Origin: Larkinella punicea
GTDB lineage: Bacteria > Bacteroidota > Bacteroidia > Cytophagales > Spirosomataceae
Assembly: GCF_003334855.1 (NCBI RefSeq)
Contig: NZ_QOWE01000013.1
Coordinates: forward strand, 167,843-231,842
Reading direction: 5' to 3'
Length of the DNA: 64,000 nt
In this document: positions 50,055-59,510 of the stretch, in pieces
Layout of the letters: each line of letters begins with the position of its first letter
Numbering within the stretch: position 1 is the stretch's first letter
Notes under the pieces: model-generated
Database searches by the model: none
What the model was told of the DNA's origin: nothing
What the model saw: the letters and a program-made list of their open reading frames with translations, nothing else
Program-made: the position numbers and the translations under genes

Positions 50055-52019
50055 ATGATGCGCTACACGATTGTTTTTTTGTTGGTATTCGCCTGGGAAA
50101 CCGGGTTTTGTCAGGCAAAGCGAAATCTGCTTACCGGGAGCTTTTCGCGCAAACAGGTCAGTACATCGGTCGTGAAGGGGGCTGAATGGGTAGACTTTCC
50201 GGCCTATGGTGATCGACAGGGCTGGGCCAGCCTTCCCGACGCGGTGAAAACCCAGGCCATCCGGGAAGGTGAAAAATACCTGGGCTATGGCTGGCCCCTC
50301 ACGAAGGCATCGCTCTACCTGACCTACAGCCGAACCGGCAACCGCGAGGCCGCCGATACGGTGAATCGGGCTAAGCTCGACGCGTTGCGGTCGCTGGCGT
50401 TGGCCGAACTGGTCGAAGGCAAAGGGCGGTTTCTGGACGATCTGATCAATGGGGTGTTTGCCTACTGTGAACAAACCGTCTGGAGTTCGCCCGCCCATTT
50501 TTACATGTACGGTTACGAAGGCCAGATTGCCAACATCACCACGCTGTTGCCCGATAAAAACAACCCGATCATTGACCTGGTGACGGGCGATACGGCCGCT
50601 GATCTGGCCTGGATTTGGTACTATTTTCACGAGACGTTCGACCAGATTAGCCCCATCATTGCGCAACGACTTGAGCAGGAATTACGCGCCAAAGTGCTCG
50701 AACCGTTTTACCAGCGCAACGATTACTGGTGGATTACAGGCTGGGGCGAGGGCCGGGTCAATAACTGGACGCCCTGGTGCAGCTACAACGTGCTGACCTG
50801 CGTGCTGCTGCTGGAAACCGATCCGCAGAAACGCGAAGACGGTATCTACAAAACCATGCAGACCGTCGATCTTTTCATCAATTCGTATCCCGAAGACGGC
50901 GGGTGTAGCGAAGGACCGGGCTACTGGGGAGCGGCCGGAGGACGCATGTTCGATTACCTGTCGCTGTTGCAAAAAGCCAGCCGGGGCAAAATTGACATTT
51001 ACGGGAATGAACTCGTTCGAAATATGGGGCGGTACATCTACCGGGTCTACGTCAGCCAGGGCGAATACTACGTCAATTTTGCCGATGCCCAGGCAAAACT
51101 CCGTCACGATGGCGGACGGATCTACCGGATTGGCAAAGCCATTCAGGACCCGGTTATGCAGGGATTTGGGGCGTATGTACTGAACAAAACCAGTCCGGTC
51201 GAAGCAATGTTGGGCGGTCGGTTGGAGAGCAATCTGGTGAATCTGTTCAGCCCCGCCGACTGGCGCACGGTTTCGCCGGCCGAACCGTTGTTGAAGGAAT
51301 ACTATTTGCCGAACCTGGACGTAGCGATTGCCCGCGAACGCGAAGGTTCCGCGCAGGGATTTTATTTCGCGGCCAAAGGCGGCCACAACGGCGAACAGCA
51401 TAACCACAACGACGTGGGTTCGTTCATCCTGTTTTATAACGGCAACCCGGTTCTGATCGATGCGGGCGTAGGCACATACACCCGCGAAACGTTCAGCAAA
51501 GACCGCTATAAAATCTGGACGATGCAGTCCGACTACCACAACGTCCCGCACATCAACGGTTTTGCCCAGCACGAGGGGCGAAACTTTACGGCCCGGCACT
51601 CGATTTTCTCTCCCACAAAAACCGGTGTTCGTTTTTCAACTGACATCGGCGGAGCCTATCCGAAAGAGGCCGGGGTAAAAAGCTGGGAACGCGCCTATGA
51701 ACTGGAACGCGGTAAAAAGTTTGTCGTCAGCGATGCCTACCAATTAACGGCCCGAACGGGCGAAACCCGGCTGCATTTTCTGACCACCTTGCCCAGCGAG
51801 CAACCCAAACCCGGCGAACTGGTGCTGAAGGGCAATGGGTTTGACCTGCTCATGCGCTACGACCCGAAAACCCTGTCGGCCACCGTCGAAAAAAAGGAGA
51901 TCGATGATCCAAAATTGAGCCGGTCGCTGGGTAATGTCGTGTACCGCATCGTGCTGGAACTAAAATCAACGGCTTTGGCGGGGAAAAACACGTTGGAAAT
52001 CGTAGCCAGGGAGAAATAA
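50055..52019 (+). CDS. Secreted heparinase II/III-like polysaccharide lyase
   Basis: 654 aa with a signal peptide (MMRYTIVFLLVFAWETGFCQ). The N-terminal half is an alpha/alpha toroid (WYYFHETFDQISPIIAQRLE, and NDYWWITGWGEGRVNNWTPW). The C-terminal half is the heparinase II/III beta-sandwich, with GGHNGEQHNHNDVGSFILFY and NGNPVLIDAGVGTYTRETF. The His residues in the first of these blocks and Tyr/His in the toroid are the usual catalytic candidates. This superfamily (PL12, PL15, PL17, PL21 and others) cleaves uronic-acid-containing polysaccharides by beta-elimination, so glucuronate side chains or a second acidic glycan may be the target. Confidence 0.82.
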   Translation: MMRYTIVFLLVFAWETGFCQAKRNLLTGSFSRKQVSTSVVKGAEWVDFPAYGDRQGWASLPDAVKTQAIREGEKYLGYGWPLTKASLYLTYSRTGNREAADTVNRAKLDALRSLALAELVEGKGRFLDDLINGVFAYCEQTVWSSPAHFYMYGYEGQIANITTLLPDKNNPIIDLVTGDTAADLAWIWYYFHETFDQISPIIAQRLEQELRAKVLEPFYQRNDYWWITGWGEGRVNNWTPWCSYNVLTCVLLLETDPQKREDGIYKTMQTVDLFINSYPEDGGCSEGPGYWGAAGGRMFDYLSLLQKASRGKIDIYGNELVRNMGRYIYRVYVSQGEYYVNFADAQAKLRHDGGRIYRIGKAIQDPVMQGFGAYVLNKTSPVEAMLGGRLESNLVNLFSPADWRTVSPAEPLLKEYYLPNLDVAIAREREGSAQGFYFAAKGGHNGEQHNHNDVGSFILFYNGNPVLIDAGVGTYTRETFSKDRYKIWTMQSDYHNVPHINGFAQHEGRNFTARHSIFSPTKTGVRFSTDIGGAYPKEAGVKSWERAYELERGKKFVVSDAYQLTARTGETRLHFLTTLPSEQPKPGELVLKGNGFDLLMRYDPKTLSATVEKKEIDDPKLSRSLGNVVYRIVLELKSTALAGKNTLEIVAREK

Positions 52020-54152
52020 ATGAGAGCCATGAAACCAGTCATTCTCCCGATTTTGCTGTGCATCAGCCTTGGTCTGACCACGTTCGTACGGGCGCAGGAC
52101 GACCTGGCCGTATTGCCGTACTGGAAATACTATCATGGTCAGCCGGGCGCGCTCTACCGGCATCTGTGCGAACAGGCCTTCGGGCAACTGGAACAGCGCA
52201 AAAAGATGGTTCAGGCGTTGAGAACGCAACAGGACTGGCAGAAGCGGCAAACCGTAGTCCGGCAAAAATTGCAGGAAGCTTTTGGGACCTTTCCCGAAAA
52301 AACACCCCTCAATCCGGTCGTAACCGGCAAACTCGAACGGGATGGCATCACGGTCGAAAAACTCTACTTCGAGTCCCTGCCAAAGTATTACGTGACGGCG
52401 GCTTTGTTCATGCCTGCGGGGAAACGCGAAAACCTGCCAGCCATCGTATTTTGCAGTGGGCACGGTGCGCCAGCCTTTCGGAGCGGGGTCTATCAGCAGA
52501 TGATTCTCAATTATGTCAAAAAAGGCTTTGCGGTTTTGGCCTTCGACCCGATCGGGCAGGGTGAACGAATTCAATACGAAAAAACGGAAGGAAGACGATT
52601 TGCCGGACTTAAACCCACACTGGAACACTCGTATCCCGGCGCGCAATCCTTTGTGGCCGGCGTAACACCGGCGATGTATTTCGTTTGGGATGGCATCCGG
52701 GCCGTAGACTATCTGCTGACCCGCCCCGAAATTGATGCTACGCGGATTGGCGTAACGGGCCGGTCGGGGGGAGGCACGCAGAGTGCGTATCTGGCCGCGA
52801 TGGATCCCCGGATTCGGGCGGCTGCGCCGGAGTGTTATCTGACGACCTACGATAAATTGTTGCGTTCCAACGGGCCGCAGGACGCCGAACAAATCCTGAC
52901 CGGGATGCTGGCGAAAGGACTGGATTTGGGCGATCTGGTCGAAGTGCGCGCTCCGCGTCCGACGCTGATGGTAACGACCACCCGCGATATGTTTAGCATG
53001 GACGGTGCCCGCGAACTGTTCGACGAAGCCAAAAAGGCGTATAAAGCCCTCGGCGCGGAGTCGAATCTGGGCATGGTCGAAGACGATGCTCCCCATGCTT
53101 CCACGCAAAAAAACCGGGAAGCGACGTACGCTTTTTTTCAGAAACACCTCAACAATCCCGGCTCCAGTGCCGATGAGAAAATTCCGGCGTTTCGGGCTGA
53201 AGAACTCAATGTGACACCGACCGGCAACGTATTTGCCGCCCTGAAAGGCGAAACCCTGTTTTCGTTAACCCAAAAACGGGCGTCGGCAGTTGCTCCCCAA
53301 AGTATTGCTGGTAACTCATCGCAAACTCTTGTCAAGCAAGTAATTGCGTTGACAGGGTACACACCGCCGACCTTGGGCGAAGTGATTTTTTCGGGTAAGT
53401 TTCCGCGTGATGGATACGATCTGGAGCGGTATTTGGTGAAAGGGCCGGGAGCGTATTACCTGCCGGTTCTGTGGTTTAAACCGGAAAAAAGTATCGGTAA
53501 AACCGTGCTTTACATCGACTCGAAAGGCAAAGCCGGAGCCGCACAAAAAGGCGGTGTGGCCGATCAACTGGTACAGGCCGGTTACGACGTGGTGCTGCCC
53601 GACCTGAGCGGAGCGGGTGAACTGGCCCAGGCGGATCTGCCCGGTGGTGATTCGGAGCTTGACAGCACATCGCTGAACCTGTGGTTTGCGGGCATCCTGA
53701 CCCGGAAAAGTCTGGTCGCCGTTCGGATGGAAGAGATTCAGTTGCTCACCGAATTTATTAAAAGGAAAACCGGCACTACAACGGTTTCGGCGGTGGGTGT
53801 TGGCACGTTTGTGCCTGATGTTCTGCACGCTACCCTGCTGACACCGGCCATCGGTCGGCTGGCGCTGCTTAACGGGTTGGGCACGTATCGTTCCCTGATT
53901 GAGCAGGAGCAGTATCTGCCCCGGTATGTACCGTCGGTTGTGGCCGGTGCGATTAACACCTATGATCTCCCCGATCTGGTAGCAGCCCTCGCGCCCCGTT
54001 CCGTCTGGCTGGCCGGTGTCGTGAACGGAGCCGGGCAGCCGGTTTCTACATCGGAATTGGAGCGATTATATCCGTCGAAGGGAAAACACCTAAGCCTGTC
54101 GTCAACGGCTGAACGTGCTGCATTGCTGGCGTGGTTGGGACAGGAAAAGTAA
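52020..54152 (+). CDS. Large secreted alpha/beta hydrolase, acetylxylan-esterase-like
   Basis: 710 aa, starting directly after the previous stop codon, so the two are translationally linked. A signal peptide ends near residue 25. After a helical region (30-90) there is an alpha/beta-hydrolase domain: PAIVFCSGHGAPAFRSG, FAVLAFDPIGQGER, nucleophile Ser249 in GVTGRSGGGTQSAYLAA and a His in DDAPHASTQKNRE. From about residue 400 a second, weaker hydrolase-like fold follows (TVLYIDSKGKAGAAQ, then YDVVLPDLSGAGEL) without a clear Ser motif. Such proteins occur in xylan loci as acetyl or glucuronoyl esterases; the exact ester is undetermined. Confidence 0.8.
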   Translation: MRAMKPVILPILLCISLGLTTFVRAQDDLAVLPYWKYYHGQPGALYRHLCEQAFGQLEQRKKMVQALRTQQDWQKRQTVVRQKLQEAFGTFPEKTPLNPVVTGKLERDGITVEKLYFESLPKYYVTAALFMPAGKRENLPAIVFCSGHGAPAFRSGVYQQMILNYVKKGFAVLAFDPIGQGERIQYEKTEGRRFAGLKPTLEHSYPGAQSFVAGVTPAMYFVWDGIRAVDYLLTRPEIDATRIGVTGRSGGGTQSAYLAAMDPRIRAAAPECYLTTYDKLLRSNGPQDAEQILTGMLAKGLDLGDLVEVRAPRPTLMVTTTRDMFSMDGARELFDEAKKAYKALGAESNLGMVEDDAPHASTQKNREATYAFFQKHLNNPGSSADEKIPAFRAEELNVTPTGNVFAALKGETLFSLTQKRASAVAPQSIAGNSSQTLVKQVIALTGYTPPTLGEVIFSGKFPRDGYDLERYLVKGPGAYYLPVLWFKPEKSIGKTVLYIDSKGKAGAAQKGGVADQLVQAGYDVVLPDLSGAGELAQADLPGGDSELDSTSLNLWFAGILTRKSLVAVRMEEIQLLTEFIKRKTGTTTVSAVGVGTFVPDVLHATLLTPAIGRLALLNGLGTYRSLIEQEQYLPRYVPSVVAGAINTYDLPDLVAALAPRSVWLAGVVNGAGQPVSTSELERLYPSKGKHLSLSSTAERAALLAWLGQEK

Positions 54153-54273
54153 GCATGCAAATCGAAACGGATGGTATCATTCAGAAGTCTCTTTTAACGG
54201 CGATTGACCGGAGTGGCAAAGGAAACAAGAGTGGGTTAACCAATTTACACACAGAATACTAACTTTTTCCGAT

Positions 54274-54712
54274 ATGCAACGCAGAGACTTCTTAGCAACA
54301 ACCCTGGCTGCTGCTTCGGCCTCGTTACCCCTTTCCGGTTTGTCGAAGACCGTCCATGCCCCGGCCGCGAATACACTCAGCGAACCCGCCCGCGATATTC
54401 CGGTGGTCGATGCGTTTGACGTCATTGTTTGCGGTGCCGGACCCGCCGGAATCCACGACGGCCTACAACCGGGGTACTACCAGCAAACCGTACGATATTC
54501 CGGTGCGGGCGTTGATCGCCAAAGATGTGCAGGGACTGATGATGGCGGGTCGTTGCATCAGTGGCGATTTTGTGGCCCATTCGAGCTACCGGGTCACGGG
54601 TAATGCCGCCTACATGGGCCAGGCTGCCGGTCGGGTAGCGGCACTGGCGGCCAAAAAGAACCTATTGCCGCAGGATGTAAACTGGTCGGAGGTCGAGTGG
54701 TCGGTAGAGTAG
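54274..54712 (+). pseudogene. FAD-dependent oxidoreductase with internal deletion and frameshift
   Basis: The 5' part (from ATG 54274) encodes a Tat-like leader MQRRDFLATTLAAASASLPL and the dinucleotide-binding start FDVIVCGAGPAGI. At about 54453 this frame leaves the family. The next frame continues as TTAYNRGTTSKPYDIPVRAL, then MMAGRCISGDFVAHSSYRVT and MGQAAGRVAAL, which is the C-terminal end of the same family (FAD_oxidored type). Several hundred residues between are missing, and the junction is out of frame. The gene is therefore dead. The Tat leader fits other exported oxidoreductases of this locus. Confidence 0.8.
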
Positions 54713-54760
54713 AGAGGTTTTTGAGACATTACGAGCCTGTTTCTCGTGCATTCACGGTCT

Positions 54761-56263
54761 TTATTTCCAGATAAGTAGCCGGATCATCATGGATGCGGCT
54801 GTGATGATAACAATGCCTGCAACGTCGAGCAGCAACCCGGCATTGCGCATATCAGCCGCACGGATCCGCCCACTGCCAAACACGATCGTATTGGGCGGGG
54901 TTGCTACGGGAAGCATAAACCCGAGCGACGCAGCCAGCGCGGCAGGCACCATCAGCATTAATGGGGGCAGGTGGGTTACTTTTTGAATGGCTATTAAAAT
55001 GGGCAGCACCAATTGGATGCAGGCAACATTGGAAGCCAGTTCGCTAATGACACAAACGATAACGCAAATGCCGGCGATGACAACAACGGGGGACGCATCC
55101 TTTAAAAAAAGCAGTTCCTGGGCCAGCCAGGTGCTTAGCCCCGACTGATCGCAGCCTTTTGCCAAAGCAAAACCACTGCCCAACAAGAGGATGATGCCGA
55201 TCGGAAGTTTCTTCGCTTCTTCCCAGCTCATCAGCATTTTTCCTTTCTCATTTTTCGAAGGGATTAGAAATAGTAAAAATGCCATTCCGATAGCCACCGT
55301 GCTATCCGTAATAAACGATGCCTGTGTCCCCAAAAGATGGCTCCAGCCGGTTATGTGAAAAGAGCCAAAATCAATATCTTTTCGGCCAAACCACAAATAG
55401 GCGGTCATCACAAAAACCGTCAATACGATCTTTTCTTCAAAAGCCATGTTGCCCAATTGCCGGAGGGAGGCAATGAAGTAACTGCGGTCGAATACCACTT
55501 TTTTGGCATGGCGTAGAAAGGAGAATTTCAGTATAAAAAACGCTGCGGTCAACAAGAGTACGGCAATAGGAAAAGCCAGCACAAACCAACTGACAAAGTT
55601 CATGTCGTGGGCATCCTGGTAAGCATCCAGATATATTTTGTAGAAAGCAAGATTCGTGGCCGTTCCCACCAGGGTGGCCATGCCACCAATGGATGCCGCG
55701 TAAGCAAGCCCCAGCAGCATGGCTTTGGCGATCGCATTTTTTTGAAAAGGAGATAGGTTGTGTTTTTCGACCTGAATGATAATGCCCAGCACCGCAGAGA
55801 GCATCATCATGACGGTAGCCGTATTGGACACCCACATCGAAATGAAAAAAGTAGCGCCCATCACGCCCGCCAGCATGGTGGCCGGGTTGGTTCCCAGTTT
55901 CGATAAAATGGACAAGGCAATTCGCTGATGCAGGTTCCACCGTTCAATGGCAAAAGCGAGCAGCACACCCCCAATAAATAAAAATATGGTTTGATCCATA
56001 TATTGGGCCGCCACCGTTTGCGAATCGGCTATGCCCAGGATCGGAATGAGGATGAAAGGCAGCAGGGCCGTCACGGCCAGGTCGGTTGCTTCGGTGAGCC
56101 ACCAAATGGCCACCCATACGGTCACCGCAGCCATTCTGGTAACCTCGGGATGGCCGGGGTTTAGGTCAGCAAAAAATAAAACCAGAAAAAACGCAGTTGG
56201 TCCGGCTAGTAGCGCACTAAAATGGGCAGGTTTCACAGAATGTCGGTTCAGGCCGTAAAGCAC
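54761..56263 (-). CDS. SLC13/DASS-family anion symporter
   Basis: 500 aa with about 12 membrane segments. Both halves carry the substrate/cation motif of this family: SNTATVMMMLSAVLG in the first and LASNVACIQLVLPIL in the second, with FMLPVATPPNTIVFGSGRIR after the latter. VWVAIWWLTEATDLAVTALL is the conserved first block. It should import dicarboxylates, other organic anions or sulfate with sodium. GTG at 56263 is the only start that keeps the first helix. It is on the opposite strand to both neighbours and marks the end of the polysaccharide locus. Confidence 0.88.
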   Translation of the reverse strand: MLYGLNRHSVKPAHFSALLAGPTAFFLVLFFADLNPGHPEVTRMAAVTVWVAIWWLTEATDLAVTALLPFILIPILGIADSQTVAAQYMDQTIFLFIGGVLLAFAIERWNLHQRIALSILSKLGTNPATMLAGVMGATFFISMWVSNTATVMMMLSAVLGIIIQVEKHNLSPFQKNAIAKAMLLGLAYAASIGGMATLVGTATNLAFYKIYLDAYQDAHDMNFVSWFVLAFPIAVLLLTAAFFILKFSFLRHAKKVVFDRSYFIASLRQLGNMAFEEKIVLTVFVMTAYLWFGRKDIDFGSFHITGWSHLLGTQASFITDSTVAIGMAFLLFLIPSKNEKGKMLMSWEEAKKLPIGIILLLGSGFALAKGCDQSGLSTWLAQELLFLKDASPVVVIAGICVIVCVISELASNVACIQLVLPILIAIQKVTHLPPLMLMVPAALAASLGFMLPVATPPNTIVFGSGRIRAADMRNAGLLLDVAGIVIITAASMMIRLLIWK

Positions 56264-56844
56264 GTCAATAATTAGGTAATAAAGCGCTATTCTTTTGGAC
56301 TTAAACTGAAAGAAGGAATAGTTCAGAACCTAATGAAGAGAATGAGCTAAAAATCGCCTTTTACGTACAAAATGATTTGATTATAAAGCCTGTCTACAGC
56401 TTGAATCAGAGCCCTATTGACGGAAAGAAAACGACTATTAAGCCGACAAAAATCAACACATCGGTTTTGATTTTTTTGCTCAAAGCGAAATACCCCGACA
56501 TCTACGGCGACAAAGCCACATCAGGCGCAAACAATCATTCGGGCCACGGCTACACCGTACCGCGTTCGACCGGCTTCTCAATTATTGAGAACGGCGTTAC
56601 CGAAGCGTTTCCGTTGCTCGGAGCCGATCCGAATAGTTATCATAAAGACTACTAAGATAAAACCATGTATAATGCAAGTTTCTGATAATCAATAATATAA
56701 CTTTACTTTGCTTGTTCCCGCGAAAAACGTAATGGATTATGTATGTTTGCAATAGGAGGATAAGCAGACAACATGAGGAATTTTAAAAACCGCTCCGCTT
56801 CGAATGTTGTCTGTATCTGCAAGACTATCAATTAGTTAAATAGC
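56264..56844. other. 581-bp region between the transporter and hsdM
   Basis: An open frame of about 110 codons ends at 56655 but has no ATG; TTG 56377 would give 92 aa (ending GFSIIENGVTEAFPLLGADP then NSYHKDY). I recognise no domain, and it may be a gene remnant. The stretch 56660-56750 is A+T-rich and contains TATGTTTG at 56742-56749, a -7-like box without a well-spaced -33 element, which is a possible promoter for the restriction operon. Confidence 0.4.
56765..56813 (+). promoter_or_regulatory. Inverted repeat in the hsdM leader
   Basis: CAGACAACAT at 56765-56774 is the exact reverse complement of ATGTTGTCTG at 56804-56813. The 29-nt loop and its position 31 bp before the hsdM start suggest an operator or an mRNA hairpin controlling expression of the restriction system. 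Confidence 0.45.
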
Positions 56845-58299
56845 ATGTTTGAACAGACGTTTAAGAATATCGATGACATCTTGCATAAAGATGCCGGTTG
56901 TGGTAGTGAGTTGGATTATGTGGAGCAAACTTCCTGGGTGCTGTTCCTAAAGTACCTTGACGATTTAGAACAAGACAAACAGACGGTGGCCGAACTTTCG
57001 GGTCGAGCCTACCAGCCGATTATTGGCCCCGAATTCAAATGGTCGGTTTGGGCGGCTCCCAAAACACCGCTCGGAATGCCCGACCACCAAGTTGCGTTGA
57101 CCGGCGACGATTTGCTCGATTTCGTGAACGAACGACTTTTTCCATACCTGAAAAAATTCAAAGCCAACGCCGAGCACCCCGACACCATCGAATACAAAAT
57201 CGGAGAGATTTTCAGCGAACTGAAAAACCGCCTGCAAAGTGGCTATAACCTGCGTGAAGTGATCAACCTCATCGACCTGCTGCGGTTTCGGACGCACGCT
57301 GAAAAGCACGAGATGAGCCATCTCTACGAATCCAAGATCAAGAACATGGGCAACGCGGGGCGCAACGGGGGCGAATATTACACACCCCGCCCGCTGATTA
57401 AAACCATCGTCCGGGTGGTGGCTCCGGTGATGGGTGAAAAAATTTACGACGGCGCGGTGGGTTCAGCGGGTTTTCTGGTCGAAGCATTCGACTATCTGAA
57501 AACCGGGCGGAACCTGACCACCAGCGACCTCGAAACGCTCCAGAAACGCACCTTCTATGGCAAGGAAAAGAAATCGCTGGCCTACATCATCGGCACGATG
57601 AACATGATTTTGCACGGGATTGAAGCGCCCAACATCGTGCATACCAACACCCTGGCCGAAAACCTGAGCGACATTCAGGAGAAAGACCGCTACGACGTGG
57701 TGCTGGCCAATCCGCCCTTTGGCGGCAAGGAACGGGCGGAAGTGCAGCAGAACTTTCCGATCAAAACCGGCGAAACCGCTTCGCTTTTCATGCAGCATTT
57801 CGTCCGGATTCTGAAAGCCGGGGGCCGGGCGGGCGTGGTCATTAAAAACACGTTTCTGTCGAATACCGACAATGCCTCGGTGAGCCTGCGCAAACTGCTG
57901 CTCGAAAACTGTAACCTGCATACCGTGCTCGATTTGCCGGGCGGCACGTTTACGGGCGCGGGGGTGAAAACCGTCGTGCTGTTTTTTGAGAAAGGTGCGC
58001 CGACGCAGAACGTCTGGTTTTACCAGTTGAACCTCGACCGGAATCTCGGCAAAACCAACGCCCTGAACGAGCGCGATCTCGCCGATTTTGTGACCCTGCA
58101 ACAAACGAAAGCCGACTCCGAAAACTCCTGGACGGTGAACAGGGCCGACATCAACCCGATTACGTACGACCTCTCGGCCAAAAACCCGCACAAAAAAGAA
58201 GAAACCGCCTTACGCGAACCGCAGGAAATCCTGGCCGAAATGCGGGCCCTGGACGAAGAAAGTGCTGACATTTTAAACGGTATTTGGGAACTGGTATGA
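56845..58299 (+). CDS. hsdM: Type I restriction-modification system, DNA methyltransferase subunit
   Basis: 484 aa. The N-terminal helical domain (residues 1-150) includes LDYVEQTSWVLFLKYLDDLE, typical of HsdM. The N6-adenine methyltransferase core has the S-adenosylmethionine loop at about 200-213, reading YDGAVGSAGFLVEA instead of the common DPACGTGGFL, and the catalytic NPPF at 289-292 (VVLANPPFGGKER). The variant loop still has the Gly pattern and I expect activity. It modifies adenines at sites chosen by HsdS and, with HsdS alone, forms the protecting methylase. The stop overlaps the hsdS start (ATGA), indicating coupled translation. Confidence 0.95.
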   Translation: MFEQTFKNIDDILHKDAGCGSELDYVEQTSWVLFLKYLDDLEQDKQTVAELSGRAYQPIIGPEFKWSVWAAPKTPLGMPDHQVALTGDDLLDFVNERLFPYLKKFKANAEHPDTIEYKIGEIFSELKNRLQSGYNLREVINLIDLLRFRTHAEKHEMSHLYESKIKNMGNAGRNGGEYYTPRPLIKTIVRVVAPVMGEKIYDGAVGSAGFLVEAFDYLKTGRNLTTSDLETLQKRTFYGKEKKSLAYIIGTMNMILHGIEAPNIVHTNTLAENLSDIQEKDRYDVVLANPPFGGKERAEVQQNFPIKTGETASLFMQHFVRILKAGGRAGVVIKNTFLSNTDNASVSLRKLLLENCNLHTVLDLPGGTFTGAGVKTVVLFFEKGAPTQNVWFYQLNLDRNLGKTNALNERDLADFVTLQQTKADSENSWTVNRADINPITYDLSAKNPHKKEETALREPQEILAEMRALDEESADILNGIWELV

Positions 58300-59510
58300 A
58301 GACGGGATGGGAAGTAAAACAGCTAAACCAAGTTTGCGAGAAGATCACTGATGGTACCCATCAAACACCAACGTATTTTCAGGACGGTATCGTTTTCTTG
58401 TCATCAAAAAACGTAACAAGTGGAAAGATTGATTGGATCAACGTAAAATACATTGATGCCAAACAGCATGTCGAAATGCATAAACGGGTTGCACCTCGTT
58501 TAAACGATATTTTGTTGGCAAAAAATGGGACTACTGGCGTAGCGGCAATAGTTGATAAAGATGTAGTTTTCGACATATACGTAAGTCTTGCTCTTTTGAG
58601 GGTTAAAGAAGAAGTACTCCCTTCATTCATGTTGTATTTCATCAATTCTCCTTTGGCAAAAAAACAATTCAATAGGAGGTTGAAAGGAATAGGTGTACCA
58701 AATCTACATTTAGAGGAAATAAGAGAAGTTGAAATTTCATATCCCAAATCGCTTCCCGAACAACAACGCATCGTAGCCATTCTGGATGAGGCTTTTGCGG
58801 CTATTGATCAGGCGAAAGCCAATGCGGAGAAGAATCTACAAAACGCCCGGGCGTTGTTTGAGTCGTATTTGCAGTCGGTTTTTGCCAATTCGGGTGAAGG
58901 GTGGGAATTTAAAAAAGTTAAAGAGGTAGCGAAGCATTCTCTAGGCAAAATGCTCGATAAAGCTAAGAATCAAGGGATTCCGCAGAGATATCTCCGAAAT
59001 ATTAACGTTAGATGGTTTAAAACAGATTTGTCAGATTTATTGGAAATGCGTTTTCGCCCAGAAGAAACCGAAAAATATACGGCTCAAAAAGGTGATGTTT
59101 TAATATGTGAAGGTGGGTATCCAGGACGTGCTGCAATTTGGGAGGAAGACTATCCAATATATTTTCAGAAAGCTATTCATCGAGTGCGATTTAATAAACA
59201 AGAATATAATAAGCTATTTGTTTACTTTCTGTATTTATCCGATAAAAATGGAAATTTAAAAGATTATTGTTCAGGTGCCGGTATTCAGCATTTTACTGGT
59301 GAAGCATTGGGCCGTTTTATTATGCCGTTGCCACCATTATCAGAAGCCAAATCCATCGTCGCCAAACTCGACGCTCTTTCCATCGAAACTAAAAAACTCG
59401 AAGCCATTTATCGGCAAAAGCTGGCGGATCTGGACGAGTTGAAAAAAGCCATTTTGCAAAAAGCCTTCCGGGGCGAACTCAAAACCGCCCAAGCCGCCGA
59501 ACTGGTATGA
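58296..59510 (+). CDS. hsdS: Type I restriction-modification system, specificity subunit
   Basis: 404 aa from the ATG at 58296. Two target-recognition domains (about 1-150 and 205-350) alternate with two conserved helical spacers. The first spacer is LPEQQRIVAILDEAFAAIDQ onward; the second is LSEAKSIVAKLDALSIETKK onward, ending with KKAILQKAFRGEL. The recognition domains are distinctly A+T-rich and use different codons from the G+C-richer spacers, which points to import of new specificity domains by recombination. It sets a bipartite DNA target. It is coupled to both hsdM and hsdR by ATGA overlaps. Confidence 0.95.
   Translation: MKTGWEVKQLNQVCEKITDGTHQTPTYFQDGIVFLSSKNVTSGKIDWINVKYIDAKQHVEMHKRVAPRLNDILLAKNGTTGVAAIVDKDVVFDIYVSLALLRVKEEVLPSFMLYFINSPLAKKQFNRRLKGIGVPNLHLEEIREVEISYPKSLPEQQRIVAILDEAFAAIDQAKANAEKNLQNARALFESYLQSVFANSGEGWEFKKVKEVAKHSLGKMLDKAKNQGIPQRYLRNINVRWFKTDLSDLLEMRFRPEETEKYTAQKGDVLICEGGYPGRAAIWEEDYPIYFQKAIHRVRFNKQEYNKLFVYFLYLSDKNGNLKDYCSGAGIQHFTGEALGRFIMPLPPLSEAKSIVAKLDALSIETKKLEAIYRQKLADLDELKKAILQKAFRGELKTAQAAELV

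Noticed and set aside
51966..53147. Antisense 393-codon frame under the alpha/beta hydrolase
   Set aside because: It is a shadow of the plus-strand gene, which has a signal peptide, a Ser nucleophile motif and translational linkage to its neighbour.
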